Assembly: GCF_003286085.1 (NCBI RefSeq)
Contig: NW_020825374.1
Span: 1 to 64,000, forward strand
Direction of reading: 5' to 3'
From: Drosophila persimilis
Lineage: Eukaryota > Arthropoda > Insecta > Diptera > Drosophilidae
Length of the DNA: 64,000 nt
Part shown: in pieces, positions 37,558 through 48,172 of the stretch
Numbering within the stretch: the first letter of the stretch is position 1
Layout of the letters: each line of letters begins with the position of its first letter
Position numbers and translations under genes: made by a program
The notes under the pieces: model-generated
Seen by the model: the letters and a program-made list of their open reading frames with translations, nothing else
What the model was told of the DNA's origin: nothing
Database searches by the model: none

Positions 37558-37626
37558 GTTGGAAATTCACCTTCTATCGATATACATTAAATACTAGATC
37601 TAATACTAGCTCGCCTATCGCGGTCA
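37556..37626 (-). repeat. Fragment of 3' LTR of the minus-strand BEL element
   Basis: In reverse complement it starts TGACCGCGATAGGCGAGC and matches the presumed 5' LTR start at 53973 for about 70 bp, then breaks off at the 17.6-like sequence. Confidence 0.7.
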
Positions 37627-37848
37627 ACTATCGACCGTCGACATCCCCGACCTCGTGAAGAACCGCTTCATTCAAATCCAAATCCGCAAGTTTGGAGACG
37701 GGACGCATCATAATCCATCCGCGTCATTCACGCGCACACTAGCGCGTCTGATGACTCCATCGACTCCTTTGTAAACGGCTTCCACGATGCCCTTGCGCCA
37801 CTCTCTTCGGGGCAAGGCTGGATCGCAGATGAAGACCATGTCACCCTG
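37627..37848 (-). pseudogene. BEL integrase C-terminal tail (DUF5641-like), distal piece
   Basis: The minus strand from 37844 reads GDMVFICDPALPRREWRKGI, then a VRRASV-like end, typical of the last ~60 residues of BEL polyproteins. It continues the reading that is broken at 49085 by the solo LTR. Joining the flanks across the insertion restores the local frame with one CAGG duplicate removed. Confidence 0.85.
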
Positions 37849-38439
37849 TGTAGTGTACCAGAGTTTAAATATATATATGTAAACAGATATATAGGCCCTT
37901 GATCTCAGCAGATGACTATGACTGACCTTAAGGACGGCGTACAAATAGGGTTGGTCGTGTGCACTCTTGCTAGGCTCGGGTCTAGCTCGCCGGATGGTCG
38001 GGGTTCTTCCTCACCTAATTGTACTATCGTACTCCACTACATTTAAATAGTGCACTTTAGGTGAAACTATAAGTGATTATACTAAAACAAAGTAAACTGA
38101 AATACTGATAGCGCCGACACGCCAAATAAAAGCCCAACTGAACCATTTCTATTTACAGAGAACCTAGGTGTTGATTGTCCCTCTCTTCTGTACTTACCCT
38201 ACCATGACAATGCGTTCGAGTTCTTCCATTGTCACATGATGAATCCTTTACTAAGATTTACCACATTTTATAAGATCCTGGCACGGATACTCGACAGACC
38301 ATTTTTATGATTTTAAAAATTCATTTCAATTCAAAACGATTCATATTTTAATATAAGGTGAGACTTCAATTTCAATATTCATTACGTTGCAGTTGTAGAA
38401 ACACAACAATTGACTTAGGTTCTAATTTGTGGGTAATAT

Positions 38440-39170
38440 CAAAGACTATACAATACCAAGATGTTGCATGAGGAACAAATTCTTTGTCAATTTTCGTTTG
38501 ACGCTTCATGGTACGGCCGCGCGGGGCTATTAATTCAATTCTCTTTTACGCTACCTTCGCCTCCGAAATGCTACTCGGCTTCGTCAATGCCTCGGTCAGC
38601 GTCGAGTCGGTGTGTCTCGAGAGATAGAATACAAAAACAAAATATGAATCGTCTGCGTGCCGAAACCGTAGGGCAGCGTGTTCGCTGATGTCTTTGGCGC
38701 GGCACAGTGGGGACTCAGCCGAAATAGTAAAAAAATTTTATGAGTGCTTTCGATAAATTTAATGTACGCATCTAATAGAGAATTTTCCAATCAAATTTTC
38801 AAGATAGTTTTAGTTTAGGAGATATAAGCTCTCAAAGTTTATATATATGTAAGTACTCAATGCAAATATTTATTGAACTCATATTCACTAACTAATTTAG
38901 CAAGCTGAGACGGCCAAAGGTCCCACTCTGCCGCTCCAAAGACATCGGCGATCCGCGACCACCTCTTCGACGGTGCTGAGGCTCGAGAGTCCAGAATTGC
39001 CGAACAGACGAAACCGATGGGCAGCGGGGTCGCGGTAGAGACGAAGTACAGGCGAAAAGGGAATTGAAACCCCGCGCGCTCCCTCGTGCCTTTTGGGTTC
39101 TAATGTTAGGACCCGCCATAGAACAGCTTTTTGGTCGCTCATGCAACATCTTGGTATTGTATAGTCTTTG
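38440..39170. mobile_element. P/1360 (hoppel)-like MITE
   Basis: A 731-bp element with inverted termini identical over 33 bp, starting CAAAGACTATACAATACC. The 7-bp target duplication GTAATAT lies at 38433-38439 and 39171-39177. The paralogous LTR at 1559-3380 shows the empty site. The 31-bp-class TIR and 7-bp duplication fit the 1360/ProtoP group of the P superfamily. Neither strand encodes a transposase; the short frames at 38461-38688 and 38892-39149 are not transposase-like. Confidence 0.82.
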
Positions 39171-40291
39171 GTAATATTCCCTTAATCCTAATTATCATAT
39201 AAGTTTAGTTATAAATTCATCATTTTAAAGCATGAAAATTATTAGGGTATAGATGTATATATATATAAAAACGAGAGAATAAGTATCGAAATCGTAAACA
39301 AACGCTAGATCAGACTGGGGTGCATTATACACACTGAGCAGACGGGTTTGAATCATTATACGTTGTATGCATATCTACACTTTCAAGCCAATAGGCTCTT
39401 TTGACCAAAATACTTTTCGCTGTACATAATTACTCACTCCGGCGTTATTGTCTTACGCTGATCGTTTGGCACAATGATGTCGTAGATGTTGACCGCAGCT
39501 GTTTAAAATAAGGAAATCATAAATATATAATGCATACAATACAATTACGCTACAAACACCGTCGCATAGTCATCAGCAAGTTGTTTTGGTTTTCATAATA
39601 CAGACAGAAATTTAATTGTTATGCTCTATCGCGAAAATTGAACCAAAAAGTAACAAACGAAAGACAATTTAGTGTGCATATGCACATATGTATGTAGATA
39701 TGTACGCGCGTAACATCAAAGAGGGGTGTTAATAAAGTTTCAGTTACATTACGTTAACTGCTGATGTTTATGCGTTGGAACTTGATAATGAATTAAATGT
39801 AAATTGGACAAAACTCGATCCCGTGCGGCTACTTTGTAGACTCTTGCCCGCCTGAAGTTGGTTAGAGGTCAACAGGTGCAATGTATATGGTTCCTGGCCG
39901 TACTGACTAGTCTTCCGCCAAGCCAATATTTAGTTATTTATGACTGAGCAGCACTAAATATTCTTGGCGATTGAGGCTGATCTGGTTCACTTGGATCTTT
40001 GGAGATTTCGAACTCGGTGGTAATATAAGGTCCAGCAAAGATGAATTATGGTTGGAGTTGGAGAGACCTCGACAACTGTACGCCTAAGCCAGCTCCCAGG
40101 GTAGTCTTCTCGAGGCTATACCGCGATGGTACACTTCCCTGTAACATAGGTTATGTCAGCACGTGCACGGCACTAATATGAAAACATACATTTTTCCCCA
40201 AATATATCTGCACTAAATTCTTCTTATTCACTGACCACTGGACTGTACGGCACTTGTAATTATATGCTTCCAGCATATATATGTGGAAATA

Positions 40292-40295
40292 TATA
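40292..40295. other. Target site duplication of the gypsy provirus (left)
   Basis: TATA, repeated at 47826-47829. The paralogous LTR carries a single (TA)n site. Four-base pyrimidine/purine-alternating duplications are typical of gypsy-group errantiviruses. Confidence 0.85.
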
Positions 40296-40712
40296 AGTTA
40301 TCCGATCCAGCCGGATACCCCTCCCTCTGCATTTGGTTCTCGACCCTACAGCGGGTCAATGAGCTTAAACACCTTCATATGAACCAAATACAGCACATGC
40401 CTCGTCGCGTAATAGAACACGAGAGTGCAGCGTTGACGGAGACACTTGCCCAGACGGCCCAACAACAACCATGGGGCCGTGGAACGTGGGAAACTGCCGC
40501 TGCTCAACATAACACCGGCGCGTGTGCCATGTCAGCAGATTAATGCACCGGCGACTGCGCAGCCGGCGGCCGGGGACTTAATATTAAGACTTTCATTTTT
40601 ATGTAAATTTAGATTCTCTTAGACCTCCAACGAGGAACAATAAATCTCGCTTCGACGAGTAAATAATAAATAATAAATACTACAATAAACGTCGATTCTA
40701 CTTAACTTAACT
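40296..40712 (+). repeat. gypsy 5' LTR
   Basis: AGTTATCC...TTAACT, with inverted AGT/ACT ends as in gypsy-group LTRs. Polyadenylation-type AATAAA motifs occur near 40639 and 40665-40683. The reading frame at 40283-40543 is not a gene. Confidence 0.93.
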
Positions 40713-40724
40713 GGCGCCCAACGG
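40712..40724 (+). promoter_or_regulatory. gypsy primer-binding site (tRNA-Lys type)
   Basis: TGGCGCCCAACGG begins on the last LTR base and is the usual complement of a tRNA-Lys 3' end. Minus-strand DNA synthesis starts here. Confidence 0.85.
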
Positions 40725-41350
40725 AATTTTATCCAACGCGAGTAATTATTTAGTAAAAATTCGTAAGCTAACGCTTCGGGCTTAACAAAAATAAAAGAAA
40801 CATAAAGAGTGCTTACCCAACTCGAGTTTCTACTACTAAATTAGCGAGCTAACGCCGCAAGTGTAATAAACAACAAGTGAGGTGAAATAAATAATTAAAC
40901 CTACATTTAAAGGAGCTGAAGGGCAATCCCTCGCTCCCGGCATCAACATCTACGAAGGAAAAATAGGCTGAAGGGCAATCCCTCGCCTCAAAAAACCAAA
41001 CAACAAGCTGAAGGGCAATCCCTCGCTGAAGGTGAAAAAAAAAACCACACCCGGAAGAAGCTGAAGGGCAATCCCTCGCTCCCGGCATCAACGTCTACGA
41101 AAGAAAAAGCAGGCTGAAGGGCAATCCCTCGCCTCAAAAATTAAAACCAACAAGCTGAAGGGTGATCCCTCGCTTCCCTCATCGCCACCCACAAAGGAAT
41201 TAATAATTAATCAAAGGAAACTAATAATTAAGTCAAATAAAACACGGTATAAACCGCAGAAAACCATGTAAGTGAGCTCTTTTTATAAAATAATAATAAA
41301 TAAAATAAAAAAAAATAAAAAAAAAAATACAATAAAATAAGAAGTGGCTA
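40713..41350 (+). promoter_or_regulatory. gypsy leader with six-copy tandem repeat
   Basis: Six copies of GCTGAAGGGCAATCCCTCGC start at 40915, 40967, 41007, 41060, 41113 and 41154 (the last slightly variant). Spacings are 52, 40, 53, 53 and 41, so the array is a ~145-bp three-unit block duplicated once. In D. melanogaster gypsy the leader carries the clustered Su(Hw) insulator sites. I do not see that TGCATA-type motif cluster here, so this array occupies the insulator position with different units. An A/T-rich run follows at 41280-41340. Confidence 0.75.
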
Positions 41351-42793
41351 ATGGGCGATAGCCCTAACAGTTCCAATAGTGACCTCAAGTCCTTTAAGCG
41401 GTCTGATAGCTTAGTTTCACTGTGTGGGGACCTGCAAGACCCAGGGGATAGCAAGCAAGAACAATCCGATAGCGACGATAGTTTACGTTTGTGTCTTAGT
41501 GGCCTCCGTTTGACTGAAAGCCACGAACGTTCCCCGGACATCATGGATCCGGCAACTTTCGCAGCAGCTATAGAGGCCGCACTGCAAAATCAGGCCTCGC
41601 GGTTCGAGACCAGGTTACAGCAATTACAAGCCGAGATTGCTCAGTTGAGCACAGGTACGCCTGCCCCGAAAGTTGAAGCGTATAAGGAGATAGCAATAAA
41701 TCCCGATGTCCAGTGTGATCAGCCATTGGACATGGTTAAGTCCGTCCCCGAGTTCGACGGCAAACAGGAAAATTATGTGGCTTGGCGCCAGGCAGCGCTG
41801 GCGGCCTATAAAACTTTCGAGCCCTATGAGGGCAGCGCTAGACATTACATGGCGACAGGCATCATCAGGAATAAAATAAAAGGTGCCGCAAATAACGTCC
41901 TGTCATCTTTCAATACAGTCCTAAATTTCAAGGCAATTTTGAATAGATTGGATAGTTCGTATTCCGACAAAACTCCAGTGAGCGTGATACAACAAAAACT
42001 GGCCACCATGCGGCAGGGAAACCTGTCCTTGGCGGAATACTATGACGAGATTGAGAAGCAGCTCTCTCTCATTACCAACAAAAACATAATGGTCCATAAT
42101 GCGGTCGCAGCGGGCATTCTAAACGAGAAAGCTAGGGACGACGCTTTAGACGTATTCGTTTCAGGCTTAAGAAGAACATTGAAAACAGCAGTATTTCCGG
42201 CAAGACCGAAAGATCTGCAGACCGCTCTGGCCCTTGCCGAAGCGGCGGAATCCAGCGAGGATCGCAGCGTTTTGGCTGCAAATTACGCTAGGGCCATGGA
42301 GGAAAAGGCCCAAAAAACGGGCCAGCGCCAAACTCAAGCGCAACTCCAGGGCAATTTTAGGCAAACTAGAGCTGTGGACTCCTATAAAAGTCCTCATTAC
42401 GACAAAAGGCAAGACGCGTCGATCGCCCAGCAGGGAAGATCCAACCAACGATCCAATAGCGGCAGGACTCGGGCCCAGGGCCCGGAGCCCATGGATGTAG
42501 ATCCTTCTTCTTCCAAACTCAGACTGCCCACTGCGTACCAAAAACCTTTCGGGTCGGGTGGACGCAATCAAAATTTTACGAGGAAAACAAACGCGTCAGA
42601 GCGCACCTCGAGAAATTGGCAGCAGAGGATAGAGCACACTACAACCGGGGACAACCAGACCGACACGGCCTACAATGGGGCTGCGGCCGAAGCTGTCGCT
42701 GAGATAGAAGCGGAGGGCGAATTAGAGTACGAGAGCGACTCAGTGAATTTTTTAGGGGAAGATCCCTGCTGCCATTCGTTTGGCGGAAAATAG
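41351..42793 (+). CDS. gag: gypsy Gag
   Basis: 480 residues from ATG at 41351 (GCTAATGG context), uninterrupted to TAG at 42791. The N-terminal 70 residues are Ser/Asp-rich. A short coiled coil (RFETRLQQLQAEIAQL, about residues 83-98) precedes the capsid-like domain with KSVPEFDGKQENYVAWRQAA. The C-terminal third is Arg/Gln-rich (for example NQRSNSGRTRAQG) and probably binds RNA. There are no CCHC knuckles, as is usual for gypsy Gag. The end SVNFLGEDPCCHS is a family signature. It forms the particle shell. The GGAAAAT run just before the stop lies where the -1 pol frame is already open, so Pol is probably made by frameshifting. Confidence 0.93.
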   Translation: MGDSPNSSNSDLKSFKRSDSLVSLCGDLQDPGDSKQEQSDSDDSLRLCLSGLRLTESHERSPDIMDPATFAAAIEAALQNQASRFETRLQQLQAEIAQLSTGTPAPKVEAYKEIAINPDVQCDQPLDMVKSVPEFDGKQENYVAWRQAALAAYKTFEPYEGSARHYMATGIIRNKIKGAANNVLSSFNTVLNFKAILNRLDSSYSDKTPVSVIQQKLATMRQGNLSLAEYYDEIEKQLSLITNKNIMVHNAVAAGILNEKARDDALDVFVSGLRRTLKTAVFPARPKDLQTALALAEAAESSEDRSVLAANYARAMEEKAQKTGQRQTQAQLQGNFRQTRAVDSYKSPHYDKRQDASIAQQGRSNQRSNSGRTRAQGPEPMDVDPSSSKLRLPTAYQKPFGSGGRNQNFTRKTNASERTSRNWQQRIEHTTTGDNQTDTAYNGAAAEAVAEIEAEGELEYESDSVNFLGEDPCCHSFGGK

Positions 42794-42804
42794 CAGGGAT
42801 TAAT

Positions 42805-45800
42805 ATGAAGCTTCTCATAGACACGGGTGCGTCAAAGAATTACATCAAGCCGTGTAAATGGCTTCGCGGCGTCATCCCTGTCGAGACACCCTTTCCCGTC
42901 TACTCAATCAACGGGACAAATGAAATTTCGAAGAAATGCCTTCTGTCAATATTCGGCAAGACCTCCCCATTTTTTTTGTTAGAATCATTATCATCATTTG
43001 ACGGCATCATTGGCCTTGACCTGCTATCGCAGGTAGGGGCGACATTGTGCTTAAAGAGCGGTACACTCAGATTCGGTAACACGACTGAGGTAATCAAATT
43101 CCACAAGTGCATAGACGTCAACCACACAAACGTTATTGACGTCGATGCTCCCCCAGCCATAAGGGCGGACTTTATAAAAATGTTAAATAAGAGGAGTAAG
43201 GCATTTGCCGACCCTAACGGGGCTCTGCCTTATAATACTTCGGTCGTGGCCACTATCCGCACTGTGGACGACGAACCAATTTACTCCAAGCTGTACCCGT
43301 ACCCTATGGGTGTAGCTGATTTTGTCGAATCAGAGGTCAAGAGCCTTTTGAAAGACAAAATCATTCGCAAATCCAGATCGCCATATAATAATCCTATATG
43401 GGTGGTCGACAAAAAAGGCACTGATGAAGCGGGCAATAAGAAGAAACGTCTCGTAATGGACTCTCGGAAGCTCAATCAAAAAACAGTGGCCGACAAATAC
43501 CCGATGCCAAGCATCTCAATGATCTTAGCAAACTTGGGTACTGCCAGATACTTCACAACACTGGACTTGAAGTCTGGATACCACCAAATAACCTTGGCGG
43601 AGCGCGACCGAGAAAAGACTTCCTTTTCCGTAAATGGAGGGAAGTACGAGTTTTGCCGACTGCCCTTTGGTCTACGAAATGCAGGTAGCATTTTCCAGAG
43701 AGCAATCGATGATGTTTTGCGCGAACAAATCGGCAAAACATGCTACGTCTATGTCGATGACGTAATTATTTTCTCCAAGTCTCAAGACGACCATGTTAAA
43801 CACGTCGACTGGGTGCTGAAAAGCCTCTATGACGCCAACATGAGAGTCGCTCGAGAGAAGTCCAATTTTTTTAAGACGAGCGTGGAATACCTCGGCTTTA
43901 TTGTGACTAACGAAGGCACGAGGACGGACCCTGAGAAGGTGAAGGCCATCCAGGAGTACGTCGAGCCAACAACGTTGTTCGGCCTAAGGTCGTTCTTGGG
44001 CCTGGCAAGTTACTACAGATGCTTCGTGAAAGATTTCGCGTCAATTGCCCGACCGCTTTCTGATATTTTAAAAGGGGAAAATGGGTCCATCAGCAAATAC
44101 AAATCAAAAAAAACCACTATAAATTTGAGCGAGGTCCAACGACACGCCTTTCAGAAATTAAGGAACATTCTGGCATCAGAAAACGTAATATTGATGTACC
44201 CAGATTACAAAAAACCGTTCGACCTAACGACCGACGCCTCTGCCTATGGCATCGGGGCGGTCCTTTCACAAGGCGGCCGCCCAATAACTATGATTTCAAG
44301 GACACTAAAGAACGGTGAGCGTCACTACGCTACCAATGAACGCGAGCTTTTAGCAATTGTGTGGGCCTTGGAGAAGCTTCGTCACTACATTTACGGAGTC
44401 AGGGACATTAATGTGTTCACTGACCACCAGCCACTCACGTTTGCGGTTTCCGAAGGAAACCCTAACTCAAAAATAAAACGCTGGAAGGCACGCATTGACG
44501 AGCTCGGTGCCAAGCTTTTCTATAAGCCAGGCAAAGAAAACCATGTCGCAGACGCATTGTCTCGACAAAACATCAATGCATTGGAAGACAGCGCGCCACA
44601 ATCTGACGCAGCGACAATACACAGCGAAGCGTCTTTGACTTACACGATAGAAACGACAGACAAACCTGTCAATTGTTTTAGGAATCAAATCGTCCTAGAA
44701 GCGGCGCGTTTTCCTCTAAAGCAGATGTTTATTCTTTTCGGGGAAAAAACGCGACACATAATAAATTTTACGGACAAAAATGCGCTCACTGGGGTCGTGA
44801 AGACCTCAGTAAACCCTACGGTTGTAAACGCAATCCACTGTGATTTTCCGACTCTAGCCTGCATTCAGCATGAGCTAGTACGCGCCTTTCCGTCGACCAA
44901 GTTCTGGCATTGCAAGAATCTGGTCACAGACATTTTCAATGAAAATGAAAGAAAGGAGATTGTCACAATCGAACACAATCGAGCACATAGAGCTGCTCAG
45001 GAAAACGTAAAACAGGTCTTGGCCGATTACTATTTCCCAAAAATGACTAAACTCGCAAGCGAGGTAGTCATGAATTGCAGGATTTGTTCTAGAGCAAAGT
45101 ACGATAGGCATCCGAAAAAACAGGAGCTGGGACCAACGCCAGTCCCTTCGTTCACTGGAGAAATGCTTCACGTCGACATTTTTTCAACAGATAGGAAGTA
45201 CTTCCTAACATGCGTGGACAAATTCTCGAAATTTGCCATTGTACAACCGATAGCTTCCCGCACGATTGCGGATATAAAGGCTCCACTCTTGCAACTTATG
45301 AACATTTTCCCCAACACTAGACAAATATATTGCGACAATGAACCATCGCTGAATTCAGAAACCATCAGGTCACTTCTGCGAGACAATTTCGGAGCCCACA
45401 TTGTGAATGCTCCTCCCCTCCACAGCACTTCAAACGGCCAAGTTGAAAGATTCCATAGTACTCTGTTGGAAATCACGAGATGCCTCAAGATAGCGAAGGG
45501 AATCGTCGACACAGTCGACCTTTTCCTCCAGGCAACAGTGGAGTACAACAGGTCGGTACACTCGGTAACCAACAAGAAGCCGATCGATATTTTAAACGCC
45601 GCTGCAGCAGACTTTCACAGCGAGGTACAGAACAGGGTACGGAAAGCTCAGATTGTGCAGAACAATCGAGTCAACCGATCGCGTCAGAACAGAGTTTTTA
45701 GAGTAGGTGATAAGGTATTAATGAAAACCAACAGACGCCTCGGAAATAAACTAACCCCGTTGTACGTGGAAGAAACGGTAGAAGCGGACTTGGGGACAAC

Positions 45801-45846
45801 GGTCCTAATTAGGGGGAGGGTTGTGCACAAAGACAATCTTAGGTAA
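42805..45846 (+). CDS. pol: gypsy Pol (protease, RT, RNase H, integrase)
   Basis: 1,013 residues, fully open, in the -1 frame relative to gag; the frame is already open from at least 42781, so ATG 42805 is probably not the true start. Protease DTGAS is at residues 6-10. RT has TLDLKSGYHQI and the YVDD box at 316-319. RNase H starts LTTDASAYGIGAV with Asp 477. The integrase zinc segment (HNRAHR...CRICSRAKY) is followed by Asp 791 (HVDIF), Asp 844 (YCDNEPS) and Glu 881 (GQVERFH). The C-terminal GDKVLMKTNR block is present. All catalytic residues are intact, so the enzyme is predicted to be functional. The stop overlaps the env frame by one base. Confidence 0.94.
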   Translation: MKLLIDTGASKNYIKPCKWLRGVIPVETPFPVYSINGTNEISKKCLLSIFGKTSPFFLLESLSSFDGIIGLDLLSQVGATLCLKSGTLRFGNTTEVIKFHKCIDVNHTNVIDVDAPPAIRADFIKMLNKRSKAFADPNGALPYNTSVVATIRTVDDEPIYSKLYPYPMGVADFVESEVKSLLKDKIIRKSRSPYNNPIWVVDKKGTDEAGNKKKRLVMDSRKLNQKTVADKYPMPSISMILANLGTARYFTTLDLKSGYHQITLAERDREKTSFSVNGGKYEFCRLPFGLRNAGSIFQRAIDDVLREQIGKTCYVYVDDVIIFSKSQDDHVKHVDWVLKSLYDANMRVAREKSNFFKTSVEYLGFIVTNEGTRTDPEKVKAIQEYVEPTTLFGLRSFLGLASYYRCFVKDFASIARPLSDILKGENGSISKYKSKKTTINLSEVQRHAFQKLRNILASENVILMYPDYKKPFDLTTDASAYGIGAVLSQGGRPITMISRTLKNGERHYATNERELLAIVWALEKLRHYIYGVRDINVFTDHQPLTFAVSEGNPNSKIKRWKARIDELGAKLFYKPGKENHVADALSRQNINALEDSAPQSDAATIHSEASLTYTIETTDKPVNCFRNQIVLEAARFPLKQMFILFGEKTRHIINFTDKNALTGVVKTSVNPTVVNAIHCDFPTLACIQHELVRAFPSTKFWHCKNLVTDIFNENERKEIVTIEHNRAHRAAQENVKQVLADYYFPKMTKLASEVVMNCRICSRAKYDRHPKKQELGPTPVPSFTGEMLHVDIFSTDRKYFLTCVDKFSKFAIVQPIASRTIADIKAPLLQLMNIFPNTRQIYCDNEPSLNSETIRSLLRDNFGAHIVNAPPLHSTSNGQVERFHSTLLEITRCLKIAKGIVDTVDLFLQATVEYNRSVHSVTNKKPIDILNAAAADFHSEVQNRVRKAQIVQNNRVNRSRQNRVFRVGDKVLMKTNRRLGNKLTPLYVEETVEADLGTTVLIRGRVVHKDNLR

Positions 45847-47222
45847 TGCCCCTATGCCCATACGTGAGCGTTCCACTCAGCCGACTATTTTTTACGCTCC
45901 CTTTACATTCATACTTAGAGACTCGATCACAGATTACCAAGCAACCTTTTCTTTCATTCCTTAGGTTGTTTCACATGATAATCCTTCTGGTGGCCTTGGT
46001 AAACGCTCGCATAACAGACTACTCACATTCTGACTACGTACCGATATTGGACGGCGACATACTCGTATGGGACGAAATAAATTACCTTAGGCATTCGACA
46101 AACTTAACGGATTACGAACGAATGGCGGACGAGACCGCAAATTTGACCGAGATGTTTCCACAGTCGCACATGCGAAAACTACTAGTGGTGGATACCGACC
46201 ATATCCGAAATATGTTAGCCACGATTAGCGTGCACCACAGAGTTGCTAGGAGCCTAAACATCCTGGGCTCGGTCTTAAAGGTGGTAGCCGGAACTCCGGA
46301 CGCGGACGACTTAGAAAAGATACGAATAAACGAGGCCCAACTTATTGAATCGAATAACAGGCAGATAAGCATAAATTCTAAGTCTCAGGAGCAAATCAAC
46401 CGCTTAACAGACTCAGTCAATAAATTGCTAGAGGCAGCAAAGGGAAAGCAAATTGACTCGGCTCACCTGTACGAGACCTTGCTGGCTAGGAACAGAATGT
46501 TGGCATCCGAACTAAGTAATCTCATGCTCACCATTTCCCTCGCAAAAGTTAACGTAATCAATCCGGTCATATTAGACCATGATGACTTGAATTCTATTTT
46601 CTCTAATCAGCTCACCAATGTTATCGTAACTAACATTTTAGAAGTATCTAAAATCAAAGTTTTTCAATCAAATAGCATAATACACTTTGTCATTCAATTC
46701 CCTAAGATTAAGTACATTTGCAAAAAGATAACTATTTTCCCGGTCGCCCACAACGGCACCGTCCTTCGACTTGACGATAACATCGTCGCCGACTGCAACG
46801 ACCAGATAGTAACAGTGTCGGACTGCAAACAGACGACCACGACAACATTCTGCGAAACGTCGACAAAGGACTCCTGTGCCCAAGGATTATATTCGGGTGG
46901 CGTGGCCCACTGCCAGTCGCAACCCAGCCACCTCAGCGCCATCACACTGGTCGACGACGGGATCATTATCATCAACGATCACCCAGCAGCAGTAAGTTTC
47001 GACGGCAGCGCGGCGCTCAACATTTCAGGGACGCATCTAATCACATTCAACGATTATGCCGTCATAAATGGTTCACGCTATCAGAATCGCAAAAACGTTC
47101 AGAGCCGATACCCAGGAGTTGCATCTTCACCCTTGCTAAATGTTACCGAGCATAAAAGGGTGCTGAGCCTGCCATTCCTCCACCAGTTGAGCGAGGAGAA
47201 CTCAACTTCATCAAGGAGATAA
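45846..47222 (+). pseudogene. env: gypsy Env, frameshifted before the membrane anchor
   Basis: The frame opens at 45846, but the expressed start is likely the ATG at 45975, just after a strong pyrimidine-rich 3' splice site (TTTCTTTCATTCCTTAG ending 45964). A hydrophobic signal peptide follows (MIILLVALVNA), then ARITDYSHSDY. A furin-type site RVAR sits before the hydrophobic SLNILG, as in the baculovirus F-like Env of errantiviruses. A Cys-rich stretch lies near 46790-46930. The frame ends at TAA 47220 after a shift near 47190-47205. The hydrophobic anchor and tail remain readable in another frame up to TAG 47408, so this copy would make an unanchored Env. Confidence 0.85.
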
Positions 47223-47395
47223 AGGAAGAGGTGTCCTCACGTTCCAGACCAATCTTTGCATTCTGCCTAGGACTAGGTATTTGTGGCCTAGTATGTGGCA
47301 TGGCCATGCTCAGACTATATTTGACGAAGAAGCGCGACGCCCGGCAAATCAATGGATTAATGGCAAGACTAAGTGCGCCGGGGACGGCGACTGCC

Positions 47396-47408
47396 CAAGG
47401 GGGGGAGT
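47396..47408 (+). promoter_or_regulatory. gypsy polypurine tract
   Basis: CAAGGGGGGGAGT immediately before the 3' LTR. It primes plus-strand synthesis and also encodes the last env-frame codons. Confidence 0.85.
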
Positions 47409-47825
47409 AGTTATCCGATCCAGCCGGATACCCCTCCCTCTGCATTTGGTTCTCGACCCTACAGCGGGTCAATGAGCTTAAACACCTTCATATGAACCAA
47501 ATACAGCACATGCCTCGTCGCGTAATAGAACACGAGAGTGCAGCGTTGACGGAGACACTTGCCCAGACGGCCCAACAACAACCATGGGGCCGTGGAACGT
47601 GGGAAACTGCCGCTGCTCAACATAACACCGGCGCGTGTGCCATGTCAGCAGATTAATGCACCGGCGACTGCGCAGCCGGCGGCCGGGGACTTAATATTAA
47701 GACTTTCATTTTTATGTAAATTTAGATTCTCTTAGACCTCCAACGAGGAACAATAAATCTCGCTTCGACGAGTAAATAATAAATAATAAATACTACAATA
47801 AACGTCGATTCTACTTAACTTAACT
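47409..47825 (+). repeat. gypsy 3' LTR
   Basis: 417 bp, base-for-base the same as the 5' LTR as far as I can read. Followed by TATA at 47826-47829. Confidence 0.93.
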
Positions 47826-48172
47826 TATATATTTTCGGGACAGCACTATATATATATGTATGTGTGCACTGTGTATGTTGCTCGCACTCGGGAATTATCA
47901 CGTCTTTACAGATCGATCAACTTTCTTCTTTTGTTCAAAGCAGTAATAGACGATGGACTGAGTAGCCTGTGCAGCAGAGCTTTTGAGCTTTTTACTAACT
48001 GTGCAATCGTATGATCTAGAACATTCAAGCAGCATTAGACGATCGTCTAATGCACAGCATAGCTTAACTGTGCAATCGTACGATTGCCGTCTATGCTTCC
48101 CACTGTCCGTCGCTTGCATATGTGCGTGGGCGTTCGGACTTAAGAGCGGCTAAAGCTTTGATCCAACCTTAA

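Larger units (their letters stand above)
40296..47825 (+). mobile_element. gypsy: Full-length gypsy (mdg4)-type errantivirus provirus
   Basis: A 7,530-bp provirus with two 417-bp LTRs that I read as identical. It has a tRNA-Lys-type primer site, gag and pol in overlapping -1 frames, a separately spliced env, a polypurine tract and TATA target duplications. The gag end (VNFLGEDPC), the protease (DTGASKNYI) and the env pattern (HHRVARSLN) match the gypsy family. The leader differs from the D. melanogaster form. It is the youngest insertion in the nest and would be replication-competent except for an env frameshift. Confidence 0.93.

Noticed and set aside
38461..39149. Short open frames inside the P-like MITE as a possible transposase
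   Set aside because: All are under 90 residues and lack THAP or P-transposase motifs.
40283..40543. Open frame across the gypsy 5' LTR and its duplicate in the 3' LTR
   Set aside because: It starts outside the element and merely runs through LTR sequence.
40915..41173. Leader repeats of gypsy considered as a CRISPR array
   Set aside because: The spacers are themselves duplicated (ABC-ABC), the locus is eukaryotic and the repeats lie in a retroviral leader.
47143..47472. Minus-strand open frames across gypsy (for example 42167-42571, 45168-45575, 47143-47472)
   Set aside because: They are antisense shadows of intact gag, pol and env and carry no domain signature.
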